DNA from: CAYTLW01 sp964438735
Lineage (GTDB): Bacteria; Myxococcota_A; UBA9042
Length of the DNA: 22,818 nt
Reading direction: 5' to 3'
NCBI GenBank assembly: GCA_964438735.1
Contig: CAYTLW010000122.1
Coordinates: forward strand, 1 to 22,818
The notes under the pieces were generated by a model. The model saw nothing but the letters and a program-made list of their open reading frames with translations. It was not told where the DNA came from and made no database searches. The position numbers and the translations under genes are program-made. Within the stretch, counting starts at the first letter, position 1. Each line of letters opens with the position of its first letter. Shown here piece after piece: positions 19,069-22,818 of the stretch.

Positions 19069-19144
19069 GTTCTTACCCCTTGTGCAGCGGAAACCATGGC
19101 GTTTCCCACGAAGCAAAAGCAAACCTGAAGGTGTGAAGAGTCGT

Positions 19145-19187
19145 GGCGCGGCGATTGCGCCGCGCCCCTTGAACGCCCCTCAAGGGG
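19145..19187 (-). terminator. Two tandem hairpins between same-strand genes
   Basis: Two perfect inverted repeats lie in the 145-bp gap between genes ending at 19214 and starting at 19068. Stem one is CCCCTTGA/TCAAGGGG (8 bp, 7-nt loop, 19165-19187). Stem two is GGCGCGGCG/CGCCGCGCC (9 bp, loop ATTG, 19145-19166). They share two bases, so they may be alternative rather than simultaneous structures. No T-run follows, so a Rho-independent terminator is not proven; an attenuator is an alternative. Confidence 0.5.
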
Positions 19188-19213
19188 TGGTTGGCCCGGC
19201 GATGGCAGATCCG

Positions 19214-20050
19214 TCATCGGGAGCGGCCATGTCCGCCGCGGGCCTTCGGTGCCTTCCATCGGCCGCCGGCATCGGTGCTCGCGCGAAAGCGTCGAGCGCA
19301 ATCAGCCTTGCCGGCCAATCGCGCCGTGGCCTGCCAGGTCTTGCCCGATGGGCGCATCTGCAGGCGGTCGATCTTGCACCCAGGACGCGTCTTGGCTACG
19401 AAGGCGAGCAGCGCCTTGATTTCGGGTCGCTTCGATGTCTGCGGCGCGACCAGTGTAAAGCGCTCCAACCCCGACTCTGCGCACCAGCGCAGCACCGTCT
19501 CGGGCGCGCCCTCCGCGCTGGCGGCGTAGTCCAGGCAGGGGGGTCCATGGCCGCCCATGTCGTCCATACGTGCGGCCAGTTGCCGGCCCTGGCGACGTTG
19601 TTCAGTCAGCCACGCGACGACCTGCCCGTCGGCCTCGGCGGCGCGGGCGGTTTTGGGCAGTGACCGGGCCAGGCGGCTCACCTGGCCGCGGTGTGCGGCG
19701 CTGTTGAGCGGCTTCTTGTCGGCGAGGGTCACCGACAGGATCAGTTCCCCTTCGTAGGCCACCCCGTGACGCGCCCGGGCGGGCGGCGCGACGGTCACGA
19801 ACAGTCGAGCCGTGTCGCCGCTGGCCTTGCACGGATCCAGGCGCACCTGGAGTTGGCGCCACTTCTTCACCGGCCGAAAGCCGGACCAGGCGATGACATG
19901 GGGCAGCACGTCGGTGGTCTTCAGGCCCGTGGGTACGCAGGGGGGCGGTACGGCGGCCTCCGCGGGGCTGGCAGAGACGGCGATTGCGAGGGTGAGCGCG
20001 GCGGCCGCCAGGGCCATGGACGCGGTCGAGGGGCTCGAACGTTGGCGCAT
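19214..20050 (-). CDS. Small exported Cys-containing hypothetical protein
   Basis: A 278-residue protein of no recognised family. Residues 1-32 form a Sec signal peptide (MRQRSSPSTASMALAAAAL, then AVSASPAEA), with cleavage expected before AVPPP. The mature part holds six Cys (PPPC, DPC, PPC, WC, GC, DC), enough for three disulfides. It is basic and ends in an Arg/Gly/Lys-rich tail. GGAG lies 6 bp upstream of the ATG at 20050. Divergent from the glycosyltransferase gene across about 198 bp, and upstream of the membrane-protein gene with hairpins between them. A periplasmic or secreted role is inferred from the signal peptide only. Confidence 0.75.
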   Translation of the reverse strand: MRQRSSPSTASMALAAAALTLAIAVSASPAEAAVPPPCVPTGLKTTDVLPHVIAWSGFRPVKKWRQLQVRLDPCKASGDTARLFVTVAPPARARHGVAYEGELILSVTLADKKPLNSAAHRGQVSRLARSLPKTARAAEADGQVVAWLTEQRRQGRQLAARMDDMGGHGPPCLDYAASAEGAPETVLRWCAESGLERFTLVAPQTSKRPEIKALLAFVAKTRPGCKIDRLQMRPSGKTWQATARLAGKADCARRFRASTDAGGRWKAPKARGGHGRSR

Positions 20051-20248
20051 TGGGGGCTCCGGGCCGGCGAATGGCCAGTACCCTGGCGGGCACGTGTCTT
20101 CGCTTCAGCATAACCGAGGACGCGTGGCGGTGGCGAACGCTTCGTTTATGCGGCGATCGGCTGTCGTTGAGGCCTGTACGCTGCATTACCACGCATGCGT
20201 GCTTTTGCGTCGCTGGCCGGTGGCATCGGCCTGTGCAAACCTGCGCCC
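20051..20248. promoter_or_regulatory. Divergent intergenic region
   Basis: A 198-bp region between the exported protein gene (-) and the glycosyltransferase (+). AGCATA at 20107-20112 reads TATGCT on the minus strand and could be a -10 element for the exported protein, but no -35 partner is visible. GGAG for that gene is at 20057-20060 (minus). No other structure was seen. Confidence 0.25.
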
Positions 20249-21784
20249 ATGCGCACGACCTGGCCCGATCGACCGGAACTCGTCGCCCTTGGGCTGGCCC
20301 TGCTGATCGGCCTGTTGCGCTGGCCACTACTGACCGGCCTGCCGTTGACAGGCGACGAGGCCTCCAACCTGGAACGGCTCTTCTGGCAGGACTGGAGCGT
20401 TGGCCGCGAGGCGGCGTCGAGCCCGCCGCTATTCCGTTGGCTGATTCACGCCACTGCGACGCCGCCGGAATCCATCCTGGCCATACGGGGCGTGGCCGCA
20501 ACCTTCGGCGTCATGCTGGTGTGGTTGACGTTCCGCGTGCTGCGCCACGCCACCTCGTCGAAGCTGGCCCTGGCGGGCGCTGCGCTGGTGGGTGTGCAGG
20601 CGCTGCAGATCCGCCTGGGGGTCGAGCAGAAGGCCTATACCCTCTGGTTGTGCGTGTTGTTGGCGGCCCTGGTGTGGCTGAACAGGGCCCGGGCGGGGCG
20701 ACCGCAGGCCAGGCTTTGGTGGTCCTTCTGGTTGGTGGTGGCGGCCATGACCCACCACCTGACCTGGCCGGTCATTGCGGGGCCGGTGGTCTACCTGCTG
20801 TGGCGTGTGCCCACCACGCGGCGATGGTTGCCGTGGACCTGCATGCCAGCCCTGGCGTTGGCGGCGCCGTGGCTGTGGCGGGCCCTGATGACGCCGGAGC
20901 TGGCCGCTGAGGGTCCGGGGCTGCTGGACGACCTGCGCTGGCCCCTGCGCGCTGCCCACGCGTTGTTCGTCAATGCCGAGGGATTGGGCGCCGCGTTGTT
21001 ATTGATCGCCGGGGTCGGCGTGGTTCTGCCTACAGGCGACGCTGCGGTGGCCCAGACAGAGGGCGATGTGGCGGCTGCCAGGGCAGAGCGGGCCACGAAG
21101 GCCCTGCGCATCGACCGCCCGCTGCTGACTGCGAGCCTGTTGGGCGCTACAGCGTGCGTGATGCTCCTGGGCCTGGGCGCCACGCCGCGGGCGCGCTTTT
21201 TTGCCCCGATTCTGCCTCTGGCCGTGCTGGTTGCGGGCGCCACGCTGCCCGCTGATGTGCGCACGTGGAGTCGCCGGAGCAAGGCGCTGGTACTGGCCGC
21301 GGCCCTGACCATCTGCTGGAGTGGGGTGACGACCTGGCTGAGCCTGCACAAGCAGGCGCAGGCGCAATGGCCGGCCGAGATCGTGCGCCTGGACAGCGCC
21401 CTGCCCGGCCCGACGCCGAAGCTCACCGTGCTGCATCCGAGCTGGTTGCTCCACGCCACGGCGTGGGAACGGACCGGTCAAAGACTGCACAACTGGCAGG
21501 ATGCGCCGCCGCCGCTGGACCTGGCGTTGCGGGATGGTGAGCGGTTGTGGGGTGGGTTCCACCACCGGCTCGAACCGACCGGGTTGAAGGCGCTGGTGGA
21601 GCGGTTTGGCTCGATTGGGGTGGTGATGTTGCCGGTGGACGATGTGGCGGCGGCTTCGGCAGAGGCCCAGGACTGGCTGGCGAGGCGTTGTCGGCGTCAG
21701 AATGGAGACTCGGCCGACCCGGCGCCTGCGGTGTGGCGTTGCGGCAGGGAAGCGGGCCACGGAACTGCCTTCAAGGAGCCGTGA
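20249..21784 (+). CDS. GT39-like membrane glycosyltransferase
   Basis: A 511-residue polytopic membrane protein resembling the GT39/ArnT/PMT_2 superfamily, which transfers sugars from polyprenyl-phosphate donors on the outer face of the membrane. Residues about 9-29 form helix 1, and the first loop carries LTGDEASN (D36-E37), the family's catalytic-type acidic pair. VEQKAYTLW (125-133) matches the 'E.R.Y' motif, and an MTHHLTWP stretch (167-174) follows as in related proteins. About nine to eleven hydrophobic helices are visible, then a soluble C-terminal domain from about residue 385. The start is uncertain: ATG 20249 gives a compact N-terminus, while ATG 20195 would add 18 residues; neither has a clear Shine-Dalgarno. 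The end overlaps the convergent propeller gene by 14 bp. The acceptor is unknown. Confidence 0.75.
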   Translation: MRTTWPDRPELVALGLALLIGLLRWPLLTGLPLTGDEASNLERLFWQDWSVGREAASSPPLFRWLIHATATPPESILAIRGVAATFGVMLVWLTFRVLRHATSSKLALAGAALVGVQALQIRLGVEQKAYTLWLCVLLAALVWLNRARAGRPQARLWWSFWLVVAAMTHHLTWPVIAGPVVYLLWRVPTTRRWLPWTCMPALALAAPWLWRALMTPELAAEGPGLLDDLRWPLRAAHALFVNAEGLGAALLLIAGVGVVLPTGDAAVAQTEGDVAAARAERATKALRIDRPLLTASLLGATACVMLLGLGATPRARFFAPILPLAVLVAGATLPADVRTWSRRSKALVLAAALTICWSGVTTWLSLHKQAQAQWPAEIVRLDSALPGPTPKLTVLHPSWLLHATAWERTGQRLHNWQDAPPPLDLALRDGERLWGGFHHRLEPTGLKALVERFGSIGVVMLPVDDVAAASAEAQDWLARRCRRQNGDSADPAPAVWRCGREAGHGTAFKEP

Positions 21785-22630
21785 CGTCCCGGTCCTCGAC
21801 CCTGCGCACGACGCGCACAAAACCCGCGTCATGCTCGGTGATGAGCAGGTCGCCAGCAGGCGTCATGGTCACGGCCCTGGGTTCGCTCAGCCGCACCGAT
21901 GAATCGTCATGGGGTTTGCCATCGCCGGCGTGCTGACCGCTCGCATCCCCATCGACAAAGAAGATCCGGCTGAGATGTACGCCTGCGACTCGTCCGCTGC
22001 GACCCACAGACCGCGTCCTGTGCCCGACCCGCCCACCGAAAAGAGCGTGGTCATGGAGCCTGTCGGGTCGACCTTGCGCACCTTGTCGTTGCCCAGGTCG
22101 TACACGTAGCAGGTGCCATCTGGCAGGACCCAGAGGCCATTGGGGGCCGACAGCCGGCGCTTCGCCGCGGGTCCAGCCGCGTCCCCGTCATCGCCGGCCT
22201 CGCCAGTGCCCGCCAGCGTGCTGATGGTGCCGTCCAGCGCCACCCGGCGGATGGCGTGCGCGTCCTTGTCTGCGATGTAGAGAATGCCCGCCGCGTCGGC
22301 GAGGGTGATGTGGGGCCTGGACAGCTCCGCGGCGATGGCGGGGCCGCCCTCGAAGCTGCCCTTCCAGCCGTTCTTGCCCTTCTTGGAGATGAGCCCGGTG
22401 CCGGCCAAGGTCTCGATGATGCCGAAGGAGTTGAAGACCGCGCTGTGGGGGTTGGCGACGGTGTCTGCGGGCGACTTTGTGTCGGGGGTTGTCGTATCCG
22501 AGGCGGCGGTGTCGTCCACGGTCGGGTGGCCCGCGTCAGGAGCGGAATTTGGAGAGGCGCAGGCAATGAGCAGAGCCGCCGCAAATATCCCGCCATGCCC
22601 CGCCCTTGCCTTTGGTCTGCGGCGTGGCAT
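21771..22630 (-). pseudogene. NHL/beta-propeller lipoprotein with apparent one-base frameshift
   Basis: The N-terminal frame from 22630 encodes a lipoprotein signal (AALLIACAS, C24) and an Asp/Thr-rich linker. NHL-like propeller strands follow: IIETLAGTG, ILYIADKDAHAIRRVALDG, TISTLAGTGEAGDDGDAAG, GLWVLPDGTCYVYDLGNDKVRKV and GLWVAADESQAYISAG. At about 21965 this frame drifts into unrelated sequence, while the adjacent frame continues seamlessly with IFFVDGDASGQHAGDG and RAVTMTPAGDLLITEHDAGFVRVV down to a stop at 21771. The span of 860 bp is one base short of 287 codons, which fits a single-base deletion. This may be a real mutation or a sequencing or assembly error; the intact product would be about 286 residues. 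Start 22630 has a weak Shine-Dalgarno but a perfect lipoprotein signal. Its 3' end overlaps the convergent glycosyltransferase gene by 14 bp. Confidence 0.75.
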
Positions 22631-22734
22631 TCGCGTCGTCCCGGCGTTGCCTTTGGAGCCAGACCTGCGCATCCACGCAACGTAGCACACCCTCTGATCC
22701 TCGAGCGTTCGGGTCTGACACCTCATCAGAAACA

Positions 22735-22756
22735 AGGGGGCTTCCGGAAGCCCCCT
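22735..22756 (-). terminator. Perfect hairpin with T-rich tail (minus strand)
   Basis: A 22-bp perfect palindrome (stem AGGGGGCTT around CCGG) is followed, on the minus strand, by TTGTTTCTG. This is the form of a Rho-independent terminator for a minus-strand gene lying to the right of the window, and it separates that gene from the propeller lipoprotein. Confidence 0.55.
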
Positions 22757-22758
22757 CA

Positions 22759-22782
22759 GCCCGAAAAACGTCGTTTTCGGGC
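22759..22782. repeat. Second hairpin GCCCGAAAA / TTTTCGGGC
   Basis: A 9-bp perfect inverted repeat with a 6-nt loop, 2 bp from the terminator-like palindrome. It may be a second terminator hairpin or a protein site; no U-rich tail follows it on either strand. Confidence 0.45.
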
Positions 22783-22818
22783 CACACCCCCAACCAAACC
22801 CCCCCCAACACGCCCCCC

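Noticed and set aside
17116..19128. Long plus-strand frame antisense to the vWA and membrane protein genes
   Set aside because: The real genes have ribosome-binding sites, signal or membrane segments and MIDAS motifs.
22536..22811. Minus-strand frame across the right edge
   Set aside because: It crosses two perfect hairpins and the lipoprotein signal region in another frame, and shows no motif.

Overview
The window comes from a GC-rich bacterium, most likely a myxobacterium-like member of Myxococcota or a related deltaproteobacterial lineage. The evidence is Myxococcus-type cysteine-rich repeats (C-DDGN-DGDGC), MopE-type metal-binding repeats (ETCNGxDDDCDGxxDE), many lipoproteins and other exported proteins, and a Tat-exported hydrolase. 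No rRNA, tRNA, CRISPR array, transposase or phage gene was found. Genes cover almost the whole window and no gene-free stretch exceeds about 200 bases.

Layout. 1-1012 (+): 3' part of a cysteine-rich-repeat / fibrinogen-like surface protein. 1099-2471 (+): a LysR regulator translationally coupled (ATGA) to a small nucleoside-deoxyribosyltransferase-like enzyme. 2377-3135 (-): a four-helix membrane protein whose end overlaps that enzyme gene by 95 bp. 3299-5431 (+): a large lipoprotein with a TolA-like Ala/Lys/Arg/Glu helix. 5463-13192 (-): an apparent three-gene operon of two paralogous lipoproteins of 1137 and 1074 residues (MopE-type repeats, then a DUF1565-like segment, then a cysteine-bearing glycine-rich domain), followed by a Tat-exported glycosylasparaginase-family hydrolase. 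13320-14624 (+): an SsnA-type amidohydrolase. 14751-15779 (+): an exported protein ending in five repeats with an exact 31-residue period, each with a C-x12-C pair. 15795-20050 (-): a vWA lipoprotein, a membrane protein with an ND/LK/WLTGKLSD signature, and a small exported Cys-containing protein, with two tandem hairpins between the last two. 20249-21784 (+): a GT39-like membrane glycosyltransferase. 21771-22630 (-): a beta-propeller (NHL-like) lipoprotein with an apparent one-base frameshift. 22735-22782: two hairpins, one resembling a terminator for a minus-strand gene beyond the window.

How the genes work together. Most of the window serves the cell envelope: at least nine products carry Sec, lipoprotein or Tat signals or membrane segments. 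The most distinctive unit is the tandem lipoprotein pair. Its two members keep the same domain order and the same cysteine landmarks inside the glycine-rich region, so they probably form related, perhaps cooperating, surface structures. The Tat hydrolase sits 57 bp downstream and may be co-expressed. Cytosolic enzymes (SsnA, deoxyribosyltransferase-like) and the LysR regulator are interspersed with no visible pathway link to the envelope genes. All functions are inferred from motifs read by eye; no database search was run.
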